Below are positions 54,222 through 63,437 of a stretch of DNA of 64,000 nucleotides, one piece after another. The number at the start of each line of letters is the position of its first letter. Positions within the stretch are counted from its first letter, which is position 1. Source of the DNA: Verrucomicrobiia bacterium (GTDB taxonomy: Bacteria > Verrucomicrobiota > Verrucomicrobiia > Limisphaerales > UBA9464); NCBI GenBank assembly GCA_019634635.1, contig JAHCBB010000001.1, forward strand, positions 62,001-126,000, read 5' to 3'. The notes under the pieces were generated by a model. The model was not told the origin of the DNA and ran no database searches. It saw only the letters and a program-made list of their open reading frames with translations. The translations under genes and the position numbers were made by a program.

Positions 54222-57200
54222 ACGTGCGAGCCCGGGCACGACTTCGCGGACGCCTGCCTTTCGATCTGCTCCCCTGGGAGGCCCAGTTCCTCCCCCCAAA
54301 CGATTCCTGGGCCGACGCGCTGGTCATTCCCGGTTCAGCGGTGGACTGGGCGGGCGTTGGCAACGCCGAGTTCGCCACCTCGGAGCCGGGTGAGCCGGAA
54401 TACGCCCCGGGCGTGCCGGTCGAACGCTCCGTCTGGTGGCGCTGGACGCCTGCGTTCACCGGTTGGACGCGGATCTCCTGGCAGGTGGCAACCCTGCAGC
54501 TTTACGAGGGAGACTCGCTGGCCAGCCTGGTGCAGTTGCCGGACGATCCACTGCGTGGATTCCAGGCACGCGCCGGGGTGCCGTATGCGTTCCGCCTTGC
54601 GGTGCCGCCGAATGGCCCGGTCTCGACCACGGACATCTCCCTCCGTCGTCCCACGCTGATCCTGCAGCCACCGCCGGGATTCCTCCTCGAGACGCGTGCC
54701 GACGGCGGTCTTGAAATGCATCTCGCGGAAGGCCTGCCACATCCCCTGGGGATCCAATTCCACCACCCGACGGACAGGTTTGATTCCCTCAATCTGGAAC
54801 AGGAAACCCCCGGTGGTTGGGAAACGCTTGCGACGGCATCCGGTTCCCCACCGGAGTTTTCTGTCAGCCTGTCCCCCGGAACCATCACCACCGTACGCAT
54901 CGCGGGCACGACGGCGGCCGGGGAGTTTCGGACCAGCGACGTCGTCCGGCTGTTTGCTGCGCCGCCGCATGACCGGTTCCAATCGGCGGTCGAGCTCCCG
55001 GTCAACGGGACGGCTGCTTGGGACTGGAGCGGGCTTTCGCTCTCCGGTCGCGAGCCCGGGGAGCCCGCCCACGACGTGGCCTCCGGTGGGGGATCCCTCT
55101 GGTTTCGTTGGACTCCCGTGATGTCCGGCACCGGGCAACTGCTCCTCCCGGGAACCGCGGGACCCACCACGGTCGTTGTCTATACGGGAGGCGCATTGAG
55201 CTCCCTGCAATGGGTTGCCGGAGCCACCGTGCCGGATGCCGATGTGCCGCTGCACCTGCCGTTCCCGGTAACGGCGGGGACCCCGTATCAGATCGCAGTG
55301 GAGGGCGCGGAGCCCTTCCAGCCCGCGTCACTGACCTGGATTCCTGTGCGGGCGGGTCCGGTGGATCGGGAACAGCAGGTCGGCGTGTCGGTGGCGTTGG
55401 TCGCCGAGCGATTCGGCGGGGCCGCACCTGCCGAGGTTCGTTGGATCCTGAATGGCGAGACGCTGTCCACGATGACTCCAGATCCGACGGCAAGCGACCA
55501 CTGGACTCCGTCCGTTCCCGGAGCGTTTTCACTTCAGGCCGAGGTATCCATTGGCGATCAGACCGTCACATTGCTGCAAGTTTCCGGGTGGGTTCGTCCG
55601 GCCAACGACCGGCTGGCGGATGCCGCTCCGGTGCTGGCTTGGGAAGGCCTGCCCGGCTTCAGCCGCGCCGCGGGAGACCTGTCCGCCGCCACCCGGGAGC
55701 CGGGAGAGCCTTCCTCGTTTGCCGACGCGAACGGCACGGTGTGGTTCGCCTGGACGGCGCCTCCCGGCCCCCTCAGAGCGCGGCAGACCTCCGGCGCCTC
55801 CGTCCTGCGGATGGAAGTCTACACCCGGACGTCCCTCGGCGCGCTCGTACGTCTGGATGCGTTTCCGAGCCTGACCCAACCGGTGGAATTGCGGCTGGCA
55901 CCCGGAACGCAATGCCTGCTGGCCGTGAGCAGCCCCGATCCGGCGGCGTCGGCGTTCGGGCTGGTCTTTGGGCCGGCACCGTCCAACGACGACTTCGCCG
56001 ATGCCGCACCGTTGATGGTTCCGCCCGAAGGCGGGACTGTGAGGGTGGAGGGAGCCGACGTGTTCGCGACCGTGGAGCAGGCCGAGATGCTGGCACCCAA
56101 CCTTGCCTGGTTCCGGCGCCACGGGAACCTTTGGTGGCAGTTCACCCCCGGGGAGTTCGGAGGGGCGCTCTTCCACCTGACCGAAAGCCCCCAGCCCACC
56201 ATTGCGGCTGTTTATACCGGCCCTTCCCTGGGCCACCTTGAGCTCCTCGTGGGGCCCGACGCGGCGGGCGGCAATCCAGTGGCTTGGGTGCCGTTCAGCG
56301 TTCGCCCGGGCGTGACCTACTGGATCGCCGCCGGCGCCCATCCGGACCCCAACGACGCCTTGGGCCCGATTGCGGGCACGTTCGAGTTCCAACCGATGCC
56401 CGAACGGGTCAACGACCCGTTTGAAGACCGGCGGCAACTGGTTGGGACATCCGTGAGCCTGGAGGGCACGACGCGCCATGCGACGTCCGAACCGGGCGAG
56501 CCCGAAGGCATGGCCAGTACCCTGTGGTGGGAATGGACCGCTCCCGGGTACGGCGCGGTCCGGATCGAGGCGTTGCCCCTCACCCTGGGCAACGCCACCC
56601 GCGCGTTCCTCTTCACGGGCAACCGGCTTTCCGAACTCCGTCCGGCCACGATAGGCGACATCGTTTATGTGGACGCCGGGCAGCGGGTTCAGATCGCCGT
56701 GGGCACGTTGCCGGGACATGGAAATCCGGGGCCGTTCCGTCTGAATATCCAATGGCGCCCCACGGTGGATCCGTCACCGAACGATGCGTTCAGCGACCGG
56801 ATCGCACTGCCCGCAGAATCCTACACGGTCACTGGGAACCTGGATCGTTCGACGCTCGAACCCGGGGAGTTTCCGTCCGGGCCGGGAGGTTCCCTCTGGT
56901 GGCGATTCGCCGCTCCGGCCACGGGCGTGCTTGAGTTGACGGAATTCGCGGCGGATTCGTTTTCGCCGGCGGTGGAGCTGTTTCCTGGTGACGATTTCGG
57001 GTCGCTCGGACCCGCACTGGAGTGGAGTTTTCGAGCCCGGACGGCGTGGCGGGTGGAGGCGGGCCGCGTTTACGCGTTGAGGATCTCGGCTGGTGGCGGC
57101 ACCCCCGGTGAATTCACCCTGAGCAGCCGCTTCTGGCGGCCCGCCAATGACCGGTTCGCCGACGCGATACGGCTCGATGGGCTGGTCCCGCAGGTGGACA

Positions 57201-59518
57201 CGTGGATGGTGGATGCAGGCATCGAGTCCGGCGAACCGCTGCCGGCGCCGGATGCCGCGCAGAGTTTGTGGTGGCGCTGGGTTGCCCCCGGCGACGGGCG
57301 GCTCGAGCAGCCCTGGGTGTCCGAACTGCTGCCCCTGGCAACCGTCTATGAAGGTGCGGGTTTGGGTGGGTTGTTGCCGGTTCCCGTGGTGCCACCCTCA
57401 CCGCATCTGGGGACGGCCTCCGCGGTGACCGTCACCGGCGGCCGGGAGTATTTCGTCCAGTTCACCGCACCGGCGGGACGGGTGGTGGCCCTCAGGTTTG
57501 ATCTCCGATTCGCGGCGTTTGGAACCGCAGACAACGATCACTTCCACCGCGCCCGACGGATCGAGGGACCGGCGGTTGCCTCGATGGCATCGGTCATTGG
57601 TGCCAGCCGCGAGGCGGGCGAACCCTTGCACGGATCCGATGCGGGGCATCCGAGCGTGTGGTGGCGCTACACGGCCTCGACCGATGGCCGGATCACCATT
57701 GAAAACGCCTTCGGCAGTGTCCGGGGTGTGATGCTGGCCGTATACCACGGATCTTCCGTGGATGCCCTGACCTGGCTGGGCTCCGGAGTGGATTCGGCTT
57801 CGGTCACCCTCGGTCGTGGCGAGACTTGCGCCATCGCCGCCGCAGTGCCCCCGGGTTCTCACGGCGATGTCGGCATTCGAATCCTCACCCCACCGGGGGG
57901 CAATTCCCCGCGGAACGTGGCGGGGAATCTCGTCAGGAACTACAGCTTTGAGCGGGTGGTGGACGGCGATCCCACATCGGATTGGGAGGCCATTCCGGGC
58001 GTCGGATGGGTGATCGGCGCGCCGAGCCTGCTGCCGGCCGCCGACGGATCCAATTACGCCGTCCTCCACGGGCAGTCCCTCCGCCAGGTCCTCGAAACCA
58101 CGGCAGGACAGCCCTATCGCATCCGGCTGGCCGTCCGTCCCACCCTGGAGCCGGGGGATGTGGACGTTCGGATTCGTTTTGGCGGCAATGAGGTGGGGCG
58201 GATCGCGATTCCCTCGGTGTTTGAGGAGCGCTTCTGGCATTGGCGCGATTTCGAGGTCGTGGCCACCGGCACCGTCTCGGCTTTGGAGGTCGTGGGTGCC
58301 GGAACCTGGGTGGTTGTGGACGCGATCAGTGTGGTGGGCCTCGCGGAGCCGCCGCGGATCGTCAGCGAACCGGCGGAATTGACGGGCCTGGTGGGAGTGG
58401 CTCTGACAATGACTGCCGGAGTTGAGGGTTCCGAACCCCTGACGTTCGAATGGTTCCACGGAGACGACCCGATCCCGAGGGGGCACGAGCGCCGGCTCAC
58501 CCTTGATTCCGTCCGGCAGCCCGATGCGGGAACCTACCGGGTGCGGGTGAGCAATCCATGGGGGTTCGTCGTCCACGAACCCGTGATCCTGAGGGTCGAG
58601 GGGAGCGATGGCTTGAGCATCCTTCGTCATCCGGCCGGTGAGCAGGTCCTCCTGGGGCAGTACCATGTGCTCCATGTTCTCGCCGGCGGCGCAGGACCCC
58701 ATGAGTACCAGTGGTTCCACAACAGCCGGCCCGTTCCCGGGGGGGCTGAGCGCCGGTTGATCTTCGATGCCGTGCGGCCGGAGGACCTTGGGACCTATCA
58801 CGTGGTCGTCCGGTCCGGCGACCAGTCGCTCACCAGCCTGCCGGCGTCGCTCGACGCCGAACCCGAAACCCTGGGCGGCGGCACCACGCGCTTTGCCTCG
58901 TGGGCGGCCGGTGCCGGTGAATTTCTGGTCCGGGTCAGCGATGTGGACGGCACACCCCTGCTGGAGGGACCCGGGTTTGCGGTGCAACTCTATGTGGGAT
59001 TGTCCTCTGAAACCCTGCGTCCCGTGGGGGTTCCCCAGCCCTTTCTGACCGACACACTTGCCGGACGCTGGCGCTCCCAAAATCTCGTCCTGCCCCAGGT
59101 CGCCCCCGGGGCAGCGTTCCACGCGCAGATCCGCGCCTGGGATGCTTCGATCGGGGCCTCGTACGAGGAGGCCCGAGCCCGGGGCGGACGGTTCGGTCGC
59201 TCTCCGGTCACCACGGCCGTCGCCGGAGATCCGCTGGCACCTCCGGAGCCGATCGCCACCCTGGAGTCGTTTTCCCTGCAGGCCGGGCAACCCGGATTCA
59301 CCGCGGGGCGGATTGAGGCGGTTCGCATCGAAACGGACGGCACGGTGGTCTGGCGGCTGACGGGAGCCGCCGGGTTCCGGTATCTCCTCGAGGAGCAATC
59401 CGGCAGCCGGCACTGGATCCCGCGGGAGCGGTTTACACCGATCTCCAGCCCGACGTTGTTCACGACGCCTCCCCATTCGGATGGACTGATCCTCTACCGC
59501 GCGCGGGTGCTCGATTGA
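54218..59518 (+). CDS. Giant secreted beta-sandwich repeat protein, main part
   Basis: 1766 residues with no signal peptide of its own; its first residues complete the Ig-like domain begun in the upstream frame. About eight further repeats follow, each with a PANDRFADA-like start, an EPGEP box (clear at about 54382, 55050, 55695, 56491; degenerate at 56858, 57225, 57610), a WWxWT strand and an AVYxGxxL strand, a pattern of pre-peptidase-C-like beta-sandwiches. Then come a DUF642-like domain (about 1236-1376), two Ig-like domains (about 1378-1545) and a verrucomicrobial C-terminal domain (DGTPLLEGPGFAVQLYVG). It is probably a cell-surface adhesin or scaffold. Confidence 0.78.
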   Translation: MNVRARARLRGRLPFDLLPWEAQFLPPNDSWADALVIPGSAVDWAGVGNAEFATSEPGEPEYAPGVPVERSVWWRWTPAFTGWTRISWQVATLQLYEGDSLASLVQLPDDPLRGFQARAGVPYAFRLAVPPNGPVSTTDISLRRPTLILQPPPGFLLETRADGGLEMHLAEGLPHPLGIQFHHPTDRFDSLNLEQETPGGWETLATASGSPPEFSVSLSPGTITTVRIAGTTAAGEFRTSDVVRLFAAPPHDRFQSAVELPVNGTAAWDWSGLSLSGREPGEPAHDVASGGGSLWFRWTPVMSGTGQLLLPGTAGPTTVVVYTGGALSSLQWVAGATVPDADVPLHLPFPVTAGTPYQIAVEGAEPFQPASLTWIPVRAGPVDREQQVGVSVALVAERFGGAAPAEVRWILNGETLSTMTPDPTASDHWTPSVPGAFSLQAEVSIGDQTVTLLQVSGWVRPANDRLADAAPVLAWEGLPGFSRAAGDLSAATREPGEPSSFADANGTVWFAWTAPPGPLRARQTSGASVLRMEVYTRTSLGALVRLDAFPSLTQPVELRLAPGTQCLLAVSSPDPAASAFGLVFGPAPSNDDFADAAPLMVPPEGGTVRVEGADVFATVEQAEMLAPNLAWFRRHGNLWWQFTPGEFGGALFHLTESPQPTIAAVYTGPSLGHLELLVGPDAAGGNPVAWVPFSVRPGVTYWIAAGAHPDPNDALGPIAGTFEFQPMPERVNDPFEDRRQLVGTSVSLEGTTRHATSEPGEPEGMASTLWWEWTAPGYGAVRIEALPLTLGNATRAFLFTGNRLSELRPATIGDIVYVDAGQRVQIAVGTLPGHGNPGPFRLNIQWRPTVDPSPNDAFSDRIALPAESYTVTGNLDRSTLEPGEFPSGPGGSLWWRFAAPATGVLELTEFAADSFSPAVELFPGDDFGSLGPALEWSFRARTAWRVEAGRVYALRISAGGGTPGEFTLSSRFWRPANDRFADAIRLDGLVPQVDTWMVDAGIESGEPLPAPDAAQSLWWRWVAPGDGRLEQPWVSELLPLATVYEGAGLGGLLPVPVVPPSPHLGTASAVTVTGGREYFVQFTAPAGRVVALRFDLRFAAFGTADNDHFHRARRIEGPAVASMASVIGASREAGEPLHGSDAGHPSVWWRYTASTDGRITIENAFGSVRGVMLAVYHGSSVDALTWLGSGVDSASVTLGRGETCAIAAAVPPGSHGDVGIRILTPPGGNSPRNVAGNLVRNYSFERVVDGDPTSDWEAIPGVGWVIGAPSLLPAADGSNYAVLHGQSLRQVLETTAGQPYRIRLAVRPTLEPGDVDVRIRFGGNEVGRIAIPSVFEERFWHWRDFEVVATGTVSALEVVGAGTWVVVDAISVVGLAEPPRIVSEPAELTGLVGVALTMTAGVEGSEPLTFEWFHGDDPIPRGHERRLTLDSVRQPDAGTYRVRVSNPWGFVVHEPVILRVEGSDGLSILRHPAGEQVLLGQYHVLHVLAGGAGPHEYQWFHNSRPVPGGAERRLIFDAVRPEDLGTYHVVVRSGDQSLTSLPASLDAEPETLGGGTTRFASWAAGAGEFLVRVSDVDGTPLLEGPGFAVQLYVGLSSETLRPVGVPQPFLTDTLAGRWRSQNLVLPQVAPGAAFHAQIRAWDASIGASYEEARARGGRFGRSPVTTAVAGDPLAPPEPIATLESFSLQAGQPGFTAGRIEAVRIETDGTVVWRLTGAAGFRYLLEEQSGSRHWIPRERFTPISSPTLFTTPPHSDGLILYRARVLD

Positions 59519-59569
59519 ATTCCCAGGGCGCACTCCCTTGAGCCCGGGCTGAACCATGAGCGCCCGAAG

Positions 59570-59863
59570 TCACCTCCCCGGCGGTTCATCACGCGTTGCG
59601 TGCAAGAGGAGGGTGCCCACCCGGGGTTCAGGGTGCTTCCGGTGCGGTGAGTCGCCCGGGCGCACCGGGCACGGCAGGTTGACCGTTTGGATATCGCGCC
59701 GGTCGACCGACCTGGGGCCATGGCTGCTGCCGTCGCCGCGCCGGGGACCCCATCGCTCCCGCAGGGTGCGGAACACCCCGTCCACATACTTACGCGTTCC
59801 CAACACCGCCCCGTCGGCAAAGTACCGTACTCGCAGTTGCCGCCGCGCCCACCACAGGAGCAA
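59570..59863 (-). pseudogene. C-terminal remnant of a RAYT (REP-associated tyrosine transposase)
   Basis: The frame reads LRVRYFADGAVLGTRKYVDG, VFRTLRERWGPRRGDG, the characteristic C-terminal block of Verrucomicrobia-type RAYT proteins, before entering a 60-bp repeat (59644-59703). The matching N-terminal block lies at 61494-61774 on the same strand, beyond an inserted ATPase gene; the middle of the transposase is gone. No own start. The rest of the 465-bp gap after the giant gene holds no other gene that I can see. Confidence 0.7.
59644..59703. repeat. 60-bp perfect repeat, copy 1 (RAYT tail)
   Basis: Identical over 60 bases to 63527-63586. It contains a hairpin, GCCCGG-GCGCA-CCGGGC, and ends TTGGATATCGCGCCGGT. 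Weaker similarity extends about 25 bases further left. Sits inside the 3' end of the RAYT remnant. Confidence 0.9.
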
Positions 59864-59983
59864 CGTGGAAGGATGCCCACGACGGATGGATTTTTCCCGC
59901 GCTCAAGCCGCATTGATCATGTCCAGCGGCGGGGCGACTTCGATGAGCTTGCGGGGTGATTTGATGGAGTGGTCGGGCGTGGG

Positions 59984-61315
59984 TCAATGTGCGCTGGTTG
60001 GGCTGTTCAGTAGCCACGCCAGGGCGGGTTCCCACTGAATGGATGGCGGCAACGAGACGGGAGGGAGGAGATCCAGCGAGAGAAGTAGGAGCGTAGCCTG
60101 CGGGTGCCCGGTGTGGGCTTCCTGGAGAGCCCGGACTTCACGCTCCAGGATGGCGGGGGTGTTGAGCTCAGCGCAAACTTGGATGAGCAGAGTGGTGCCA
60201 TCCGGAAGAGCGGCGTGGAAGTCGACCTCGTAACCGGACGGCGTGCGAAGGTAGCCGATTTGAGCCCCACGGCGTTCGAGTTCCAAGAGCACCGCGGTTT
60301 CCAGGGCATGGCCGAGGTTGCTTCGGGAGGTGCGGTCAAAAATAGGGATGAGACCGGGGTCCACCGGGTAGGCCTTTCGCGGATGGATCATGCGTTGACG
60401 CTCGGAGGCCGTATGGAGGCCTACTGTGCGGATGAGAAAAGCGTCCTCCAAATGCGCCAGGTAGGCGTGGACGGTGTCCTTGGCCACGGCGATACCCTGT
60501 GACTTCAGGGTCGCGTAGAACTTCTGCACGCTGAAGGGGGCAGCGGCATTGCCCAGGAGATGCCCCACCATCCAGCGCAGGGTGAGAGGATTGGACACGG
60601 AGTGCCGCTCAATGACATCGCGGAGCAGGGCGACATCCACGTAACTGCGAAGGGTGGCCGCATGGTCCCGCGGAGCGGCGTTCTGTACTTCTGGAAAACC
60701 GCCTAAGCGAAGGTAGCTGGCAAAGTGACTCTGCAATGTGGAGCGGGCCGCCTTGGCCAGATGGGCAAGGGGTTTGTCCGGTTCCGCCTGCCGATGCCGG
60801 AGAAACTCGCGAAAGCTGAAGGGGTGAACGAGGACTTCCAGGGCGCGACCCCGCATGGAAGTGGCGATCTCCCGGCTCAGGAGACGGGCAGAGGAGCCGG
60901 AGAGGAAGATGTCTACCTTCTCGGTGTCCAACAAGCGGCGGACGAAACCCTCCCAGCCGGGGACGATCTGGATTTCATCCAGAAACAATGTCGCCCGGGT
61001 GCGATCCCGCAGCTCTGGATGAAGATGGTAGTAGGACTCAATGAGCCATTGAAGATCGCTGGCGGGGAGGCCGGAGAGTCGCTCATCCTCAAAGTTGAAA
61101 TACAAAAGAGCCTCGCGAGGGACGCCGCTGGCCAGGCGATCCGCCAAGCACTGCCAAAGAAAAGTGGTCTTCCCAGAACGGCGCATACCGATGACTGCCA
61201 GCACCTTTCCTGGAAGGCTCGGCACATGGATGTCCCGTCGGGTCAGCTCGGGCACGGACATCCCGAGGCTGTCCGCCACTTTCTGCTGGATGACCGTCTT
61301 GAATTCTCCTTCCAT
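59984..61315 (-). CDS. AAA+ ATPase with DUF4143-like C-terminus
   Basis: 443 residues from the ATG at 61315. The P-loop GMRRSGKTTFLWQCLADRLA, Walker B RATLFLDEIQIVPGWE, SGSSARLLSREIATSMRGR (the sensor-like region), and HPFSFREFLRHRQ are typical of the family; a C-terminal nuclease-like DUF4143 part has SGYEVDFHAALPDGT. These ATPases are common, mobile and of uncertain function. It replaces the middle of a RAYT gene, and by eye its DNA is less GC-rich than its neighbours. An operator-like palindrome precedes it. Confidence 0.88.
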   Translation of the reverse strand: MEGEFKTVIQQKVADSLGMSVPELTRRDIHVPSLPGKVLAVIGMRRSGKTTFLWQCLADRLASGVPREALLYFNFEDERLSGLPASDLQWLIESYYHLHPELRDRTRATLFLDEIQIVPGWEGFVRRLLDTEKVDIFLSGSSARLLSREIATSMRGRALEVLVHPFSFREFLRHRQAEPDKPLAHLAKAARSTLQSHFASYLRLGGFPEVQNAAPRDHAATLRSYVDVALLRDVIERHSVSNPLTLRWMVGHLLGNAAAPFSVQKFYATLKSQGIAVAKDTVHAYLAHLEDAFLIRTVGLHTASERQRMIHPRKAYPVDPGLIPIFDRTSRSNLGHALETAVLLELERRGAQIGYLRTPSGYEVDFHAALPDGTTLLIQVCAELNTPAILEREVRALQEAHTGHPQATLLLLSLDLLPPVSLPPSIQWEPALAWLLNSPTSAH

Positions 61316-61338
61316 CAAGGCGAATGTAAGATAAAATA

Positions 61339-61355
61339 CTCCTTTTGAAAAGGAG
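61339..61355. promoter_or_regulatory. Operator-like palindrome upstream of the ATPase gene
   Basis: CTCCTTTTGAAAAGGAG is a perfect 8+1+8 inverted repeat centred on 61347, 24 bp upstream of the ATPase ATG. On the gene's strand an AT-rich tract (TATTTTATCTTAC) follows it and could hold the -10. This is the most AT-rich spot nearby and suggests a repressor or self-regulatory site. Confidence 0.5.
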
Positions 61356-61493
61356 AAATCGAGGCGCTCGAGCAATGCCTTGAGATCGTGGTTGACCGAG
61401 GACACCCCCAACCGGGTTCTTCCTTGAAGGGATGCGTGACGTAATTCGGACGGGGGAAATGGGGGGTAATAGGGGCGGGGTCGAACTGGAGAG

Positions 61494-61774
61494 GGCTTCG
61501 GTGCGGGCAAGGATTTCCTCGGGGCTCAGGGTTGTTCCGGACGGGCCGGAACCTCGACCAGGAGATGGAAGTGGTTGGAGAGAATGCTGAAGGTGAGCAC
61601 GCTCACGCTGCAGACTCGTTCGTATGCCCGGAGCAGGCGCACGAAATGTTCGCGTTCCTGGGGACCGAAGACGAAGTCGCGGTTCACCACCCGCAACATG
61701 CAGTGGTCATGGGCGACGGGAAACGCGGTGGGAGCCTTCAGACGACGCTGGTGTATTGCGGCAGCGTCGCCCAT
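61494..61774 (-). pseudogene. N-terminal remnant of a RAYT (REP-associated tyrosine transposase)
   Basis: From the ATG at 61774 the frame reads RRLKAPTAFPVAHDHCMLRV, VNRDFVFGPQEREHFVRLLR, then SILSNHFHLLVEVPARPEQ, with the HUH motif (HFH) of Y1 transposases. It hits TGA at 61526, but TLSPEEILARTEAL, the natural continuation, is found in another frame, so a frameshift has occurred as well. Similarity ends near 61490, where the ATPase cassette begins. Confidence 0.75.
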
Positions 61775-61801
61775 CGCAATGAAAGCCCGACATCACCAGA
61801 T

Positions 61802-61833
61802 CTACCGATAGATGTCCTCTTCCTGTGGGTTCT
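61802..61833. repeat. 32-bp repeat A, copy upstream of the RAYT start
   Basis: CTACCGATAGATGTCCTCTT plus CCTGTGGGTTCT; 27 of 32 positions match 63438-63469. It lies 28 bp upstream of the RAYT start codon, on the side that would be the 5' end of the transposase gene. Confidence 0.6.
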
Positions 61834-61933
61834 TTCCAAAAATGCGTTGGATCGGTTCGTGGAATTGGATTAAAAATTTCGGGAACCCGGTCCCGGAACG
61901 CAAGAGCGAACCGGACCGCACGGCTTCAAGACT

Positions 61934-62650
61934 TCAGGATCCCCGCAACGCCCAGCGTCCCGCAGGTTCCACCGAATATCCAAGGTCGCCGTAGTTCTGC
62001 CGGGGCAGAAATACGAGTTCATCCCAGCGCTGCACACTCCTCCCAAAAATGTCCAGCCGGACGGCCCAGGGATTCCCGCCGTAGCGTCGGGCCAGCAGCG
62101 CCGGGTCCACGATCAGTTCAAATCGGGGATGGGCGGCCATGCCCGTCGCGGGCTCGGTGGGCAGGAACGCCGGCACCAGATCGGCCCATCGAGCAGGGGG
62201 GTGATGGTTCGTCCGGACATAGGCTTCGACAGCCGTCACCACCGGTTCACTCCGAATCGCGAGATCGTGGAGGATTTGCTTGCGGATGGCCCACGCCCTG
62301 TCGGCCCCCACCTGGAAGCCTGCGAAGTACGCAGCGGCGGTTGACAGGACCATACCGGAACCGAGGGCGAACGTCCGCCACGACATGGGCGACACAGACT
62401 TCATCACCAGGAGTCCGGCCACGACCAGAGGGGCGGCGAACGTGGCGGCAACCAGGAGCTTGAGGAAGACGAAGGCGTCGGGGCCCAGGATCGGTGCCAG
62501 GCTGGCCTTGGCCGCCGCCGGCGCGGCCCGGATGGCGAAGATATAGGCCGCCACTGGCAACGTGACCGCCAAGACCGCCAGCAGCAGTTCCGACGCCCGG
62601 ATCCGGTGGGACCAGGATGCCTTCCAATGCGGGTGGAGCAGGGGACTCAT
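61934..62650 (-). CDS. Membrane protein of unknown function
   Basis: 238 residues. Three transmembrane helices (ELLLAVLAVTLPVAAYIFAI, FLKLLVAATFAAPLVVAGLL, FALGSGMVLSTAAAYFAGF) precede a soluble domain (about 120-238). That domain has AVEAYVRTNHHPPARWADLV then PAFLPTEPATG, the pattern of small pilin-like or solute-exposed domains in verrucomicrobial proteins. Not assignable to a named family. It is transcribed away from serA together with the adjacent lipoprotein gene. Confidence 0.7.
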   Translation of the reverse strand: MSPLLHPHWKASWSHRIRASELLLAVLAVTLPVAAYIFAIRAAPAAAKASLAPILGPDAFVFLKLLVAATFAAPLVVAGLLVMKSVSPMSWRTFALGSGMVLSTAAAYFAGFQVGADRAWAIRKQILHDLAIRSEPVVTAVEAYVRTNHHPPARWADLVPAFLPTEPATGMAAHPRFELIVDPALLARRYGGNPWAVRLDIFGRSVQRWDELVFLPRQNYGDLGYSVEPAGRWALRGS

Positions 62651-62733
62651 GCGGGATCACAATCGTGGAGTGAAGATAGCCGACAGCCAATAGCCGATGG
62701 GTCTGAAACGCGACCGCACCCGGGGTGCGCTAT

Positions 62734-63345
62734 TCAAGGCGTCCCGACGTCAAACAGGACGACGTCATCCAGGAACAGCACGGCGGATCCGGAACCCGGG
62801 CCTTCGACAAAGAAGAAGAGGTCGTCCACGAGATTACCGGCGGGGAAAGCTCGGTCGGGGGAGCCGTCGTTGCGGCGGGAATCCCGGGTGAAATCCAGTT
62901 CGGTCGTCACCCAGCGACCCTGCTCTAGAGTCTCCAGGCGGATGTGGCGGTTGTCCTGAACAGTGGCGTCGAAAATCTGGACGGTTATGGCCGACGCGCC
63001 GGTGAGATGATGGCGGAATCGCAGCCGGGTGTCGGCCCCCACCGGATGCGGCGGGGCGATGGGCAGCACGATCATGGCGGCGCCGTCGCCAGGACGCGGG
63101 ACGCTCCGGGCGGCCCGGCCCGTGGCGCCCGCAGGCGGATGCGCCGCGAGGAGAAAGTCTCCGGGCCAGTCCGGGTCCTTGGCGCCGGTGTCAAAGGAGG
63201 CTTGGAGAATGATCCGGCGGGTGGGGATTTCTGGCGATGGGACCGCTCGCGGATCGCCCGGACGGGATGAATAGCAGGCGGTGAAGAGGGTGCCGGCCAA
63301 AGCCAGGCCTGTCGTCAGATGGAGGTGCAAGGAACGGGGCTTCAT
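62734..63345 (-). CDS. Lipoprotein with carbohydrate-binding-like beta-sandwich
   Basis: 203 residues from the ATG at 63345 (an in-frame start at 63393 adds a poor leader). The lipoprotein signal ends LFTAC. The mature part reads RIILQASFDTGAKDPDWPGD, LRFRHHLTGASAITVQIFDA, and NLVDDLFFFVEGPGSGSAVL, a galactose-binding-like jelly roll with the DDxxLF terminal strand. Probably an outer-membrane or surface lipoprotein that binds glycans or holds a partner. The same jelly-roll features are seen in many verrucomicrobial exoproteins. Confidence 0.7.
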   Translation of the reverse strand: MKPRSLHLHLTTGLALAGTLFTACYSSRPGDPRAVPSPEIPTRRIILQASFDTGAKDPDWPGDFLLAAHPPAGATGRAARSVPRPGDGAAMIVLPIAPPHPVGADTRLRFRHHLTGASAITVQIFDATVQDNRHIRLETLEQGRWVTTELDFTRDSRRNDGSPDRAFPAGNLVDDLFFFVEGPGSGSAVLFLDDVVLFDVGTP

Positions 63346-63437
63346 GGGTTTCGTTGAGAAATGGCCGATTCGTGTGTGGTGGAAAGGCTTCACATCCAGG
63401 AACTCCTTTTCCAGCCAAGGTTGTCGTCCTCAGGGGC

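Noticed and set aside
59984..61315. The ATPase as part of a defence or toxin system
   Set aside because: No partner nuclease, toxin or reverse transcriptase is adjacent; orphan DUF4143-type ATPases are common.
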